From assembly GCF_015710975.1 (NCBI RefSeq), contig NZ_CP049783.1, forward strand, positions 5,852,393-5,916,392: DNA of 64,000 nt, read 5' to 3'. The notes under the pieces were generated by a model, which was not told where the DNA came from, did not search any database, and saw only the letters and a list, made by a program, of their open reading frames with translations. Positions 37,281-49,704 of this stretch are shown piece by piece. Source of the stretch: Paenibacillus polymyxa (GTDB taxonomy: Bacteria; Bacillota; Bacilli; Paenibacillales; Paenibacillaceae). Position 1 is the stretch's first letter; each line of letters starts with the position of its first letter. The position numbers and the translations under genes were made by a program.

Positions 37281-38120
37281 ATGTTTAGACATCAAAAAGA
37301 GTTGCAGTTCGAAGTGAAAGTAGAGCGACCTGACCCTCTATTTGCCCGACAGGTACAAGAAGTTTTGGGAGGCCAATTTGGAGAAATGACCGTGATGATG
37401 CAATATTTGTTTCAGGGGTTTAACTGTCGCGGTGATGAAAAATATAAAGATATGTTAATGGATATTGGAACAGAAGAAATAGGACATGTGGAGATGCTGT
37501 GTGCTTTAATTAGTCAATTACTTGATGGGGCTAAACCAGAAGATCAGGAGCAAGCTGCCAAAGACCCTGTTACAGCTGCCATTATGGGAGGAATTAACCC
37601 GCAGCACCTGCTGGTCAGCGGTCTTGGCGGATTGCCTACTAATTCCAATGGAGTTCCATGGAACGGTTCTTACATTGTGGCTAGTGGCAATCTTTTGGCA
37701 GATATGCGGTCCAACCTGCATGCAGAGAGCCAAGGTCGATTGCAGGTAGCCAGACTATATCATATGACGCAAGACGAAAGCGTTAGGGCTACATTACGGA
37801 AAATGCTAGCACGCGACCGCTATCATCAATATCAATGGATGGCGGCAATTCAAGAATTAGAAGAAAAAAATGGTGTTGTGGTACCGGCTTCCTTCCCTCC
37901 TGAAGCAGAGCAAGAATCTCAGCCTGAAGCATATGAGTTTTGGAACTTGTCAGAAGGCGAAGAATCTAGTGAAGGTCTGTGGGCAACAGGAAGTGCGCCG
38001 GATGGAACCGGGAGCTATGTATACATCTCTAACCCCATTGCCAAAGGACAGATCTATAATGCCAAAATACCAGCAACCGAGTTGCATCATGACTTAGACC
38101 ATAAAACTTCAGATAAATAA
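37281..38120 (+). CDS. Manganese catalase family protein B
   Basis: A 279-residue dimanganese catalase, clearly paralogous to protein A but nearer the classical form. Ligand segments are LGGQFGEMTVMMQYLFQ, GTEEIGHVEMLCAL, LHAESQGRLQVAR and ARDRYHQYQWMAA. AGGAGG lies ten bases before the ATG. The C-terminal part (EAYEFWNLSEGEES, FYIYISNP-like) matches the lid region of such enzymes. A terminator follows the stop by about 14 bases. Confidence 0.9.
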   Translation: MFRHQKELQFEVKVERPDPLFARQVQEVLGGQFGEMTVMMQYLFQGFNCRGDEKYKDMLMDIGTEEIGHVEMLCALISQLLDGAKPEDQEQAAKDPVTAAIMGGINPQHLLVSGLGGLPTNSNGVPWNGSYIVASGNLLADMRSNLHAESQGRLQVARLYHMTQDESVRATLRKMLARDRYHQYQWMAAIQELEEKNGVVVPASFPPEAEQESQPEAYEFWNLSEGEESSEGLWATGSAPDGTGSYVYISNPIAKGQIYNAKIPATELHHDLDHKTSDK

Positions 38121-38134
38121 ATATGTAGAAGCGA

Positions 38135-38168
38135 GCTGTCCCAACTTTTGGGGCGGCTTTGGCTTTTT
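38135..38168 (+). terminator. Terminator after catalase B
   Basis: GCTGTCCC pairs with GGGGCGGC (two G-U pairs) around a 7-base loop, with CTTTTTG a few bases later. Confidence 0.6.
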
Positions 38169-38228
38169 GTCGACCTATTAAGGATCTGTAAACCCACTTC
38201 AAACGTAAACACGTATTTACACGTAACC

Positions 38229-38304
38229 AAAAAAAATAGAAGAAGACGAACTTAAAAAGTTCGCCTCCTATACTAGCAAGAGATCCGAGTCGGTACACAA
38301 TCGG
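38229..38304. repeat. Duplicated terminator element, left copy
   Basis: About 75 bp containing an AGAAGAAGACGAACTT hairpin and a GAGTCGG...AATCGG stretch. It is nearly repeated at 38813-38896, and the two copies flank the YmaF-family gene. On the minus strand it forms an intrinsic terminator with a long T run, serving ymaF. Confidence 0.7.
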
Positions 38305-38331
38305 CCTCTGCTTCAGTCAAACCATCGTTCA

Positions 38332-38694
38332 TTAAACAAGAGGTTCCTCAATCAATGTTGCGAAATTAAACTGGTGTACATGACCATCATTTAATGTAGT
38401 TTGGCCCGTAACGAAATGTACGTGTTTTCCATTTCCGACTGGAATAGCTGGTCCTGTTCTAATCCTTCTCAGATTATGAAAATGGTTCACAAAATCAGTT
38501 TTCGTAAGATCAATTTCGTGGACATGACTTCTTCCAACTCGAATCGCTTGCCCAGTAACACCTGCAAAGCGGTGGTTATGTCGGTCTGCGCCTGCTTCAG
38601 CCAGTTTGGTACTACCTTCAAATTCATGTACATGCCTCTGTGTCTGTTTAGCTGAGATTGTTTTCTTCTTGACTACAAGTTTATTCTTCTGCAT
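38332..38694 (-). CDS. YmaF-family protein
   Basis: A 120-residue His-rich protein with repeated xHxH motifs (RHVHEFEG, DRHNHRFAG, SHVHEIDL, KHVHFVTG, GHVHQFNF) spaced about 20-25 residues apart. This pattern is the YmaF family. Function unknown; the histidine spacing suggests a metal-binding beta-repeat surface protein. GGAGG sits ten bases before the ATG. It is monocistronic and boxed in by two copies of the same terminator element, so it may have been inserted or duplicated as a cassette. Confidence 0.8.
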   Translation of the reverse strand: MQKNKLVVKKKTISAKQTQRHVHEFEGSTKLAEAGADRHNHRFAGVTGQAIRVGRSHVHEIDLTKTDFVNHFHNLRRIRTGPAIPVGNGKHVHFVTGQTTLNDGHVHQFNFATLIEEPLV

Positions 38695-38812
38695 CCGTTG
38701 CCTGCCTCCTTATGTTTTGCAGTTTTTACAATATCCTATTAAGCAAACATAGTTACGTGCTAGGCGATTATCTGCAGTCCTAACAATAAATTTTTGGTTT
38801 CACATGGCATTA

Positions 38813-38896
38813 GAAAAAAGAAGAAGACGAACTTAAAAAGTTCGCCTTCTACATTTAAAAGGAAATTCGAGTCGGCACAAAATCGGCACGACTCGG
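38813..38896. repeat. Duplicated terminator element, right copy (end of the suf operon)
   Basis: Second copy of the element at 38229-38304, with the identical AGAAGAAGACGAACTT hairpin core. On the minus strand two hairpins (CGAGTCG/CGACTCG and CGAACTT/AAGTTCG) are followed by T-rich sequence and terminate the suf operon. Confidence 0.75.
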
Positions 38897-38950
38897 ATTA
38901 AACAGCTTTAATTACCTCAAGTACCTTGTCTCACCAAGGGTTACCGCGTT

Positions 38951-40348
38951 TTAACCGATACTACCTTCCATTTCGAACTTGATCAAGCGGTTCATTTCTA
39001 CCGCATATTCCATCGGTAGTTCTTTGGTGAACGGCTCAATGAAGCCCATAACGATCATTTGTGTTGCCTCAGCTTCGGTCAGACCACGGCTCATCAGATA
39101 GAAGAGTTGATCTTCCGATACTTTGGACACCGTTGCTTCGTGCTCAAGTGTAATATCGTCATTCATGATCTCATTATAAGGAATAGTATCTGAAGTTGAC
39201 TGATTATCCAAAATCAACGTATCACACTTAATATTCGATTTTGCACCTTGAGCCTGACGACCAAAGGAAGCTAATCCGCGATACGTTACTTTACCACCGT
39301 GCTTACTGATCGATTTGGATACAATGGTGGATGTAGTATCTGGTGCCAAGTGGATCATTTTCGCACCTGCATCCTGATGCTGGCCTTTGCCTGCAACAGC
39401 GATGGACAAGACCATCCCTTTCGCTCCACGACCTTTCAGTACAACGGCAGGATACTTCATTGTCAGCTTGGAACCGATGTTGCCATCAACCCATTCCATC
39501 GTTGCATTTTCTTCAGCAACCGCACGTTTAGTTACCAGGTTGTAAATGTTTGGTGCCCAGTTCTGAATCGTTGTGTAACGAACGCGTGCGTTTTTCTTAC
39601 AAATAATTTCAACCACAGCACTATGCAGCGAGTTCGTGCTGTAAATTGGAGCTGTACAGCCTTCTACATAATGCACAAAGCTGTCTTCGTCAGCAATAAT
39701 GAGCGTACGCTCAAATTGACCCATGTTTTCCGAGTTGATACGGAAGTAAGCCTGCAATGGAACTTCACATTTCACACCTTTAGGCACGTAGATAAAGCTA
39801 CCGCCTGACCATACCGCACTGTTCAGGGCCGCAAACTTATTGTCCGCAGGAGGTACGACTGTGGCAAAATACTCTTTCAGAATCTCAGGATGCTCACGCA
39901 ACGCTGTATCGGTATCCATGAAAATGACACCCTGCTCTTCCAGGTCCTTTTGCATGCTGTGGTAGACAACCTCGGATTCATACTGCGCAGATACACCAGC
40001 CAAAAACTTTTGCTCCGCTTCAGGAATCCCCAGTTTATCAAAGGTTTCCTTAATTTCTGTAGGAACCTCTTCCCACGTTTTCCCTTGCTTCTCGGAAGGT
40101 CTTACATAGTACTGGATATCATCGAAATCCAGTTCATCCATGTCTCCGCCCCATTTTGGCATTGGCATTTTTTCAAATTGCTTCAATGCTTTCAGACGGA
40201 ACTCCAACATCCAATCCGGTTCACCCTTAATTTTGGAGATTTCCTTTACAATTTCCGGAGTGAGACCCTTACCTGTTTGGAAAATGGACTTGTGCTCGTC
40301 ACGAAAGCCATACTTATACTCTTCCATTTCCGGTGCTTTCTTGGCCAT
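38951..40348 (-). CDS. sufB: Fe-S cluster assembly scaffold SufB
   Basis: Scaffold subunit of the SufBCD complex on which iron-sulfur clusters are built, 465 residues. Begins [15 protein letters not shown]. The C-terminal beta-helix has the family segments [41 protein letters not shown] and [21 protein letters not shown]. The ATG at 40348 has GAGGAGG eleven bases upstream; the TTG three codons earlier is too close to it. Last gene of sufCDSUB. Confidence 0.97.
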   Translation of the reverse strand: MAKKAPEMEEYKYGFRDEHKSIFQTGKGLTPEIVKEISKIKGEPDWMLEFRLKALKQFEKMPMPKWGGDMDELDFDDIQYYVRPSEKQGKTWEEVPTEIKETFDKLGIPEAEQKFLAGVSAQYESEVVYHSMQKDLEEQGVIFMDTDTALREHPEILKEYFATVVPPADNKFAALNSAVWSGGSFIYVPKGVKCEVPLQAYFRINSENMGQFERTLIIADEDSFVHYVEGCTAPIYSTNSLHSAVVEIICKKNARVRYTTIQNWAPNIYNLVTKRAVAEENATMEWVDGNIGSKLTMKYPAVVLKGRGAKGMVLSIAVAGKGQHQDAGAKMIHLAPDTTSTIVSKSISKHGGKVTYRGLASFGRQAQGAKSNIKCDTLILDNQSTSDTIPYNEIMNDDITLEHEATVSKVSEDQLFYLMSRGLTEAEATQMIVMGFIEPFTKELPMEYAVEMNRLIKFEMEGSIG

Positions 40349-40378
40349 GTTTCTCAAACCTCCTCTGTTCTATTTAAA

Positions 40379-43315
<2,937 letters not shown>

Positions 43316-43338
43316 CAGTTTTCCTCCTCGCTTCCGGC

Positions 43339-44121
43339 TTACGCCTCTTGTCCTACAGTTTCATCAACGATACCCAGCTCTTCCTTGATCCAGTCGTAAC
43401 CGTCCGCTTCCAGACGCTCAGCAAGCTCAGGACCACCGGATTTAACGATACGTCCTTGCATCATTACGTGTACATAATCTGGTTTGATGTAGTTCAACAG
43501 ACGTTGGTAGTGAGTAATCACAAGGAAGCCACGGTCTTCAGAACGCATAGCATTTACACCGTTAGCTACGATTCTCAAAGCATCGATATCCAGACCGGAG
43601 TCAATTTCGTCCAGAACGACAATTTTGGGATCAAGCATCATCATTTGCAGAATTTCATTCCGTTTTTTCTCACCACCGGAAAAACCTTCGTTCAGGTAAC
43701 GGTGAGCAAACTCAGGATTCATTTCAAGCTCTTTCATTTTGCCTTCCATTTGGCGGATAAACTTAATCAGGGAAATCTCTTGTCCTTCTTCACGGCGCGC
43801 GTTGATTGCACTACGCAAAAAGTCGGAGTTTGTTACTCCTGCAATTTCACTTGGATACTGCATCGCCAGGAACAATCCTGCACGTGCACGCTCATCCACT
43901 TCCATATCCAGTACGTCTTCTCCATCCAAAGTTACTTTGCCATCTGTGACTTCATATTTAGGATGACCCATCAAAGCAGATGCGAGTGTACTTTTACCCG
44001 TTCCGTTAGGACCCATGATAGCGTGGATTTCTCCACCCTTCATTTCGAGGTTAATCCCCTTCAAAATTTCTTTACCTTCAATGGTCGCTTTGAGACCTTC
44101 AATCTTAAAGTTTGTAGCCAT
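43339..44121 (-). CDS. sufC: Fe-S assembly ATPase SufC
   Basis: ABC-type ATPase that energises SufBD, 260 residues. Walker [11 protein letters not shown]-loop QYPSEIAG, signature [12 protein letters not shown], Walker [13 protein letters not shown], and His switch VITHYQRLL are all present. The ATG at 44121 has GGAGGG about nine bases upstream; the longer frame from 44139 begins inside the ribosome site. First gene of the suf operon. Confidence 0.97.
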   Translation of the reverse strand: MATNFKIEGLKATIEGKEILKGINLEMKGGEIHAIMGPNGTGKSTLASALMGHPKYEVTDGKVTLDGEDVLDMEVDERARAGLFLAMQYPSEIAGVTNSDFLRSAINARREEGQEISLIKFIRQMEGKMKELEMNPEFAHRYLNEGFSGGEKKRNEILQMMMLDPKIVVLDEIDSGLDIDALRIVANGVNAMRSEDRGFLVITHYQRLLNYIKPDYVHVMMQGRIVKSGGPELAERLEADGYDWIKEELGIVDETVGQEA

Positions 44122-44438
44122 ATTCGCAATACCCTCCAAAAAATGTAGTGTGGTGTCGAAATCAGAAAGATATTTAAACAGGGGAGCCCCCTGATTTCAA
44201 GCAAATGTAATAATTAAAAATTTATTTATAATCATTCTAAACTGATTCTCAATGATTCTCAAGTTATTTTATAATAAATATCTTTAAGGGTGCAACCAAC
44301 AGACGCACGTTATCCACCTTTCTTCATAAAATGTTCATCCTACCAATCACACAAATGGCAAAATACATCCTTCGAATGATTACATAGTTATAGTGTAGTA
44401 CAAAAACCATGGGATACATAATCTCTTTTTTAGCCATA
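44122..44438. other. suf leader and upstream intergenic region
   Basis: No gene seen. It holds the suf promoters (separate entry), a leader of about 100 bases before sufC, and AT-rich sequence up to the dps terminator at 44439-44474. Confidence 0.5.
44225..44262 (-). promoter_or_regulatory. suf operon: two overlapping promoters built on a tandem repeat
   Basis: On the minus strand the 10-mer TTGAGAATCA occurs twice in a row. The first TTGAGA pairs with TAGAAT after 17 bp. The second pairs with TATAAA after 16 bp. The repeats resemble parts of iron-type boxes, but no full Fur box is present. Confidence 0.6.
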
Positions 44439-44476
44439 AAAACGCTACTGACAGCTTGACGTCAGTAGCGTTTTAC
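44437..44476 (-). terminator. Terminator of dps
   Basis: Perfect 14-bp stem AAAACGCTACTGAC / GTCAGTAGCGTTTT with an 8-base loop, downstream of dps and followed by a T run on the minus strand. Confidence 0.85.
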
Positions 44477-44513
44477 ATGTAAAGGGGTTATTTTAGTACG
44501 AAAGCCTGATGAG

Positions 44514-44987
44514 TTAGCCCAAATAAGAGCGAAGCATCCACATGTGTTTCTCCAAATCTGCTTTGTAGCCGATCAACAAATCTGCAGTAGGCTGGTCGGA
44601 ATTACTTTCCGCCAATTCGATACCTTCCTGAAACTCCTCACATACCGTCGCAAAATCCTCAATCAGGGTTTGCACCATTTTTGGAGCATCTTCATTACCG
44701 GTAGCCTCTTGAATTGAGGACAACTCCAGGTATTCCTTCAATGTTGCGGAAGGAGAACCTTTCAAGGCAAGCAAGCGCTCGGCAATCTCATCCATTTTCA
44801 ATGTCACTTCATTGTATAATTCTTCGAATTTAACATGGAGTGTATAAAAGCTGGAGCCTTTCACGTTCCAGTGATAGTTATGAATTTTTACATATAACAC
44901 ATTGAGGTTAGCGACTTGACGGTTTAAAAGTTCCTCCACCGATTTGGTTTGCGTATTTTTCGAGTTACTTGTTGTTTTAGCCATCAT
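44514..44987 (-). CDS. dps: Dps-family DNA-binding ferritin
   Basis: Iron-storing mini-ferritin that protects DNA from oxidative damage, 157 residues. The ferroxidase-site residues lie in VKIHNYHWNVKGSSFYTLH and FEELYNEVTLKMDEIAERLL. The Lys/Ser/Asn-rich N-terminus may contact DNA. Two consecutive ATG codons follow GGAAGGG; either may start. It lies between suf and mtnK. It may be PerR-controlled, as in Bacillus (MrgA), but no clear box was found. Confidence 0.93.
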   Translation of the reverse strand: MMAKTTSNSKNTQTKSVEELLNRQVANLNVLYVKIHNYHWNVKGSSFYTLHVKFEELYNEVTLKMDEIAERLLALKGSPSATLKEYLELSSIQEATGNEDAPKMVQTLIEDFATVCEEFQEGIELAESNSDQPTADLLIGYKADLEKHMWMLRSYLG

Positions 44988-45293
44988 AAATCCCTTCCTT
45001 TTTCATCAAATTGACTTTCAGAAGCGTTTACGTATTCATCACCGTCCCTGCTGACGGTAAGACGCCAGCGGGCATTTGAATATCACCTGCCGGACGTCTG
45101 TTTCATATTTACCCTTTCTATACAGAGACGAAACAAAAAGAAGAAGCCCACCTCTTCCAATCCATCATAAAAAAAATGTACAAAAATTCAGTGATTTTCG
45201 TTATACTTTCTCTATCCTATCAAAATACTTGGTTTAATATTGTGATGTTTTTTCTTACCATTTACATGTGCGCAATTTACGGAGGTGACCTCA
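44988..45293. other. dps-mtnK intergenic region with two unassigned hairpins
   Basis: Two adjacent inverted repeats: ACCGTC/GACGGT at 45041-45058 and AGACG...GGGCA / TGCC...CGTCT at 45060-45099. They would fold in the dps leader or far upstream of mtnK. No T run follows. An S-box (SAM) riboswitch, expected before mtnKA in Bacillus, was looked for and is not seen. Confidence 0.4.
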
Positions 45294-46526
45294 TTGTCCA
45301 AATATCATCCCTTAACGACCGAAGAAGCAATCGAATTCGTGAAGAACATTCCCGGATTTTTTAGCCAGGAAGCTCATCTGGAATGCCGAGAAATCGGCGA
45401 TGGCAACTTAAATCTGGTTTTTCATATTACAGATTCCAAATCTAACAAGAGTATCATTGCCAAGCAGGCACTTCCCTATGTAAAAATTGTGGGTGAATCC
45501 TGGCCGTTGTCGCTGGATCGCGCCCGTATTGAACGCGAGGCACTTCAGCAGGAGCACCGGCTTTGCCCCGAATTGGTTCCTGCGGTACTAGGCTATGACG
45601 ATGAGCTTGCGTTAACCGTGATGGAGGATCTTAGCTCACACACAATCATGCGTAAGGGACTAATTGAAGGCAACACATACCCTCTTTTTGCTAATCATAT
45701 TGGCGAATTTCTGGCACGCACGCTCTTTTTCACCTCAGATTTGGGCATGAATCAGCAGGCTAAAAAAGAGCTGGTTAAACGCTTTATTAACCCTGAACTC
45801 TGCAAAATAACTGAGGATCTGATTTTGGATGAACCCTACCGATTTTCAGATAATAACAACTATGGTATGTACATTGAAGACGAAGCAGAGGCACTCCGTA
45901 CAGATCAGTTGCTTCATCTGGAAGTAGCTTTGCTGCGAGAAAAGTTTATGACACGAACAGAAGCACTGCTACACGGCGACCTTCATACAGGCAGTATTTT
46001 TGTAACAGCCGAATCGACTAAAGTCATTGATCCTGAATTTGCCTATTACGGCCCCATGGGGTTTGATATCGGAGCGGTCATCGCCAATCTGCTGTTGAAC
46101 TACGCAGCACAGCCCGGATGGACTTCTAGCGAGACGGCGCTAAAGGAACGACGTGACTGGCTCCTGGAGACTGTCATTCAAGTATGGGAGCAGTTTGAGA
46201 GCAGGTTTCGTACACTGTGGAACGAACACGTCACCGATCATTTGGCACGTACACCCGGATATCAGGACTTATACCTCCAGAAAGTACTGCAAGATACGAT
46301 TGGCTTTGCAGGGTGCAAAGTGATCCGCCGGATCATCAGCCTGTCGCATGTGGCGGATATCGATACCATTGCCGATCCTGATATCAAGGAAGCTGCGGAA
46401 CGTCTCGCGTTATCGATCGGAAAAGCCTTGGTTCTGCGCAATCGCGAGCTTCATTCGATCCGGGAACTAGAAGACATTGTTCGGACAGCAACAGCGACCC
46501 AAACTAAAGGAGCATCACGCATATGA
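45294..46526 (+). CDS. mtnK: S-methyl-5-thioribose kinase MtnK
   Basis: Phosphorylates methylthioribose in methionine salvage, 410 residues. The kinase-like fold shows [25 protein letters not shown], the catalytic [13 protein letters not shown] and [16 protein letters not shown]. The TTG at 45294 (MSKYHPLTT) has GGAGG eight bases upstream; the GTG at 45285 lies inside that site. Overlaps mtnA by ATGA. Confidence 0.95.
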   Translation: MSKYHPLTTEEAIEFVKNIPGFFSQEAHLECREIGDGNLNLVFHITDSKSNKSIIAKQALPYVKIVGESWPLSLDRARIEREALQQEHRLCPELVPAVLGYDDELALTVMEDLSSHTIMRKGLIEGNTYPLFANHIGEFLARTLFFTSDLGMNQQAKKELVKRFINPELCKITEDLILDEPYRFSDNNNYGMYIEDEAEALRTDQLLHLEVALLREKFMTRTEALLHGDLHTGSIFVTAESTKVIDPEFAYYGPMGFDIGAVIANLLLNYAAQPGWTSSETALKERRDWLLETVIQVWEQFESRFRTLWNEHVTDHLARTPGYQDLYLQKVLQDTIGFAGCKVIRRIISLSHVADIDTIADPDIKEAAERLALSIGKALVLRNRELHSIRELEDIVRTATATQTKGASRI

Positions 46527-47632
46527 GTGAAAATAAAGAATCTCTCCCCGCATCCTCCCTTGAAGCAACTGTGTCTGGACAGGCTCTAACTTCACTGGTG
46601 TGGAAGGGGAACCACTTGTCCATGCTGGATCAGCGTCTACTGCCCGAAAAGATAGTCATGCTGGATTTATTCACGACCGAGGAAGTGTGGGAAGGCATCC
46701 ATGCCATGAAGGTACGGGGTGCCCCCGCCATCGGGATGGCCGCAGCCTATGGTGTTGTACTGGGTGCTACCTCCTATTGCGGCAATGACGCTGCTGGGTG
46801 GCTGGAGCATGTACACGCGGTGTGCGGACATTTGGCTACCTCACGGCCGACTGCCGTAAATCTGTTCTGGGCTCTGGACCGCATGAAGAAGCGAGCCGGC
46901 GAACTCGTCACAGAGGCTGAGGTGGGCCAGATCGAAGACTGGAATGCAGGGCTGGAGCGTGAAGCTATAGCCATTCAGGCAGAGGATGAAGAAGTTTGCC
47001 GCCTAATCGGCATCCATGCTTTACCTCTGTTCGAGGATGGGATGGGCGTACTCACTCATTGCAACGCAGGCGGCTTGGCAACAGCGAAATACGGAACAGC
47101 GCTCGCGCCTATGTATTTGGCTCAGGAAAACGGAATCCACCTGAAAGTATTTGCTGACGAAACCCGCCCCGTATTGCAGGGTGCGCGTCTGACCGCCTTT
47201 GAGCTTCAGCAGGCAGGCATAGATGTCACCCTGCTCTGTGACAATATGGCAGGCATGGTGATGTCTAAAGGATGGGTGCAAGCTGTCATTGTCGGCACAG
47301 ACAGAGTCGCCGCTAATGGGGATGTGGCCAACAAAATCGGCACCTATAGCCTGGCAGTGTTGGCGAAAGCGCATGGTATAGCCTTTTACGTTGCTTCGCC
47401 GTTATCAACCATTGATTTGCAGACCGCAACAGGCGCAGATATTCCGATTGAGGAGCGTTCTGCAGGAGAAGTTACCGAGAGCTTTGGTAAAAGAACTGCC
47501 CCAGAAGGCATCAAAGTTTACAATCCGGCTTTCGACGTTACACCTCATGAATACATTACCGCCATCATTACCGAAAAAGGAATTGTCCAAGCCCCTTTTA
47601 GCGAGAATCTCGCCGCTTTGTTTGCAGATTAA
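46523..47632 (+). CDS. mtnA: S-methyl-5-thioribose-1-phosphate isomerase MtnA
   Basis: Isomerises methylthioribose-1-phosphate to the ribulose form, 369 residues. Shows [16 protein letters not shown], the catalytic cysteine in [11 protein letters not shown], and the catalytic Asp in [18 protein letters not shown]. Starts within the stop of mtnK and ends at a strong terminator. Confidence 0.96.
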   Translation: MSENKESLPASSLEATVSGQALTSLVWKGNHLSMLDQRLLPEKIVMLDLFTTEEVWEGIHAMKVRGAPAIGMAAAYGVVLGATSYCGNDAAGWLEHVHAVCGHLATSRPTAVNLFWALDRMKKRAGELVTEAEVGQIEDWNAGLEREAIAIQAEDEEVCRLIGIHALPLFEDGMGVLTHCNAGGLATAKYGTALAPMYLAQENGIHLKVFADETRPVLQGARLTAFELQQAGIDVTLLCDNMAGMVMSKGWVQAVIVGTDRVAANGDVANKIGTYSLAVLAKAHGIAFYVASPLSTIDLQTATGADIPIEERSAGEVTESFGKRTAPEGIKVYNPAFDVTPHEYITAIITEKGIVQAPFSENLAALFAD

Positions 47633-47703
47633 TCATTTTTGCAGGTCATACACTTCGTATATAATTCAAATGGTTCTACTCGTTAAAATGAAACTTTTCA
47701 CAG

Positions 47704-47742
47704 AAAAAACCGGAGCCGTAGCGCCCGGTTTTTTAATTTTTT
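47704..47742 (+). terminator. Terminator of mtnKA
   Basis: AAAAAACCGG / CCGGTTTTTT stem followed by AATTTTTTT. Confidence 0.85.
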
Positions 47743-47773
47743 TGCTTTTATCCAACAACTATTACTAGGCTTT

Positions 47774-48076
47774 CTACACCAATTTTAATAGTGCTTCATA
47801 GCCTGGCATCCCTGGCTTAATTCCAAGTTGCTTGGCTTCCGTTGTCACAGACTCCATTGGTGCTTCTAACAGTTCCTTTAATGTTTTTACCCCCACAGCT
47901 CGTGCGGCAAGAATTTTCCGATCCGCCAACCGTTCATTGAGCAATCCGACATCCAGCGCACCACACATGATGTAACCACGGGAGTTGGAGATCGTCAACA
48001 GCGTTGTTTTAGGCAGTTTGACCTCGACTCCGGTAAATGTATGCTCACCCACTTGAATGGGTTCCATGTGTATCAT
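47774..48076 (-). CDS. yunC: YunC-family (DUF1805) protein
   Basis: A 100-residue protein matching YunC: VEVKLPKTTLLTISNSRGYI, MCGALDVGLLNERL, AARAVGVKTLKELLEAPMES, PGMPGYEALLKL. Function unknown. ATG at 48076 is 14 bases after AGGAGG; the ATG three codons later is the alternative, and the longer frame to 48181 runs through the ribosome site. It is the last clearly core gene before the accessory region. Confidence 0.82.
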   Translation of the reverse strand: MIHMEPIQVGEHTFTGVEVKLPKTTLLTISNSRGYIMCGALDVGLLNERLADRKILAARAVGVKTLKELLEAPMESVTTEAKQLGIKPGMPGYEALLKLV

Positions 48077-48203
48077 GGTTATTACATGCACCTCCTCTTT
48101 GTTCATCCGGGATATTTTATGCGGCATTTGCAGGTGGGTGTGGACACCCGTGGATACATTCAAAATTTTAGGACGGATCATGTATGTACAGCAAAACAGG
48201 CGA

Positions 48204-48241
48204 TATTAAAAAGACTAGACGAATCGTTCCATCTAGTCTCT
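48204..48241 (-). terminator. Terminator of kptA (shared terminator family)
   Basis: AGACTAGA...TCTAGTCT stem followed by TTTTTAAT on the minus strand. The same sequence type recurs at 50434-50465 and 63522-63553 after the receptor/peptide modules. Confidence 0.75.
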
Positions 48242-48272
48242 ATGATCATCGTTAATGTTCTGGAGTTATGCT

Positions 48273-48821
48273 TTATTCAAGCTTCTTTAAATACTGTGGT
48301 GGCACCAAATCGGCAAGCCAAACACCATGGTTGGCTTTATAAAACTTCACTTGATTAGCCAATGCCTTTGCCGTGTCTACTTCGAGGATCACGAGTTCCC
48401 CGCGTCTTTTACCTGCTAAAATCGCAAACTCAAGAGCTTCAGACAGATGTACATACGTTCTGCCCATTGGCTTAATTCCTTCAGTAAAAATGTTATGAAT
48501 TACCTTTGTGTTTGTACCGTGATAGAGAACTGCTGGTGGAGTAGCTTCCTCATAAGTTAATCTGCCTGCACTGTGCCCATAATTAGCTCTTATGTACCCA
48601 TTAACCATCTCATATCTTTGTTTTGGACAATGGCTTACTACTTGCTCGATATCCGACTCACTGACCTCAGACCATCTATTCTCTGATCTTATTCCTTGAA
48701 TCAGATCTTGAATGTCACAATAACCCTCATGGTCCAGCTCAAGACCATACTGTTCTGGTGTATGCCTAAGAATCTTACTCATAAATTTACTGAGGCTCTC
48801 TTCTTGTTTTGGCGTTAACAT
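48273..48821 (-). CDS. kptA: RNA 2'-phosphotransferase KptA (Tpt1 family)
   Basis: Transfers an internal RNA 2'-phosphate to NAD+, giving ADP-ribose cyclic phosphate, 182 residues. Family motifs: LSKFMSKILRHTPEQYGL, IRANYGHSAG, LYHGTNTKVIHNIF and TYVHLSEALEFA. AAGGAG precedes the ATG. Bacteria lack the tRNA-splicing route this enzyme serves in yeast, so its role here is unclear (RNA repair or ADP-ribosylation). It lies at the start of the accessory zone. Confidence 0.92.
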   Translation of the reverse strand: MLTPKQEESLSKFMSKILRHTPEQYGLELDHEGYCDIQDLIQGIRSENRWSEVSESDIEQVVSHCPKQRYEMVNGYIRANYGHSAGRLTYEEATPPAVLYHGTNTKVIHNIFTEGIKPMGRTYVHLSEALEFAILAGKRRGELVILEVDTAKALANQVKFYKANHGVWLADLVPPQYLKKLE

Positions 48822-48853
48822 AATGTACTCCTTCTAATAAAATGTTTTTCTAT

Positions 48854-49054
48854 TTATAGTAACCAATCTGATGATTCATAGCGTCTTGTGAAGTAAAGCA
48901 CCAATGCCCCGATAAGGAAGATTGTAGCTCCAATAAAAAAACTTCTTAGACTATTTATGCTAAAAGCCATCGCTATTATTGCAACTCCTAATCCACAAGG
49001 AAAATACCCGAAAATACCTCTTACCAAAGCCATAATAAAGAATTTCCGATTCAT
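48854..49054 (-). CDS. Small two-helix membrane protein
   Basis: 66 residues with two hydrophobic helices (about 12-31, IFGYFPCGLGVAIIAMAF; and about 37-56, SFFIGATIFLIGALVLYF) and a charged C-terminus (RRYESSDWLL). AAAGGAGG with good spacing before ATG. Family not recognised; the position upstream of kptA on the same strand suggests co-transcription. Confidence 0.65.
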   Translation of the reverse strand: MNRKFFIMALVRGIFGYFPCGLGVAIIAMAFSINSLRSFFIGATIFLIGALVLYFTRRYESSDWLL

Positions 49055-49162
49055 AAATCCCCCTCCTTTCTAATATGTAATTTATTATATTAAAATAGTT
49101 AGATTCTCACATGAATTTTCCCCATACCAGTCTTCATCAAAGTAATATTCGCTTATTTTATT

Positions 49163-49447
49163 TTACAAAAATCGTACTACTTGTGTTCCCTTTTTTATAT
49201 CTTCAATGTTTTCTGAATCCTTTACACTAATTCCAATTAGCGGATGGTTAGCAATGGAGAAAGAAATGCTAATATCCAATACGTCCAGTTCGCTTTTCGT
49301 TCCATCTATCTTATCTACTTGTATTTTTGAACCTATCAAACCTTTCAAATTGGTATGATCCTGCTTATCTAAACCAAAATTCGTTCCAATTAAAATGATT
49401 CCTTTATTGGGTGTTTTAATAATATCGTCTAACTTCATAATCCCCAA
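49163..49447 (-). CDS. Unknown soluble protein, probably C-terminally truncated by a nonsense codon
   Basis: 94 residues from TTG (site GGAGAGG seven bases upstream; ATG three codons later is the alternative). It contains IKTPNKGIILIGTNFGLDKQ and ISFSIANHPLIGISVKDSEN. The family is not recognised; it resembles a small single-domain immunity-type protein. After the TAA the same frame continues for 25 coding-like codons (NKISEYYFDEDWYGENSCEN...) to a stop at 49085, which suggests the TAA is a nonsense mutation and the ancestral protein was about 120 residues. Confidence 0.5.
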   Translation of the reverse strand: MGIMKLDDIIKTPNKGIILIGTNFGLDKQDHTNLKGLIGSKIQVDKIDGTKSELDVLDISISFSIANHPLIGISVKDSENIEDIKKGTQVVRFL

Positions 49448-49704
49448 TAGAGAACCTCTCCATTCTAGCGTTCATGTATGAACACTATATCTTTAACTTC
49501 CCTAATTTTGATACCTACGTTTTTTAATCTAGTAATTCCATCTCTTAATAGCACTCAGGTTAAGGATGATGAATTTAACGTTATAACTAGGAACTTTACA
49601 CTTGACGAAGCTCAAGCAAGCATTCGAACTGCACGATTTGCTCCTGATTTCACCCAATTAGAAAGAATCATCCCACACTCTTATTCCAATTTAATCACTA
49701 TGAA

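Noticed and set aside
45100..45293. SAM riboswitch (S-box) before mtnK
   Set aside because: The conserved kink-turn and GGTGGAGGGACTGGCCC-like core are absent on the plus strand.
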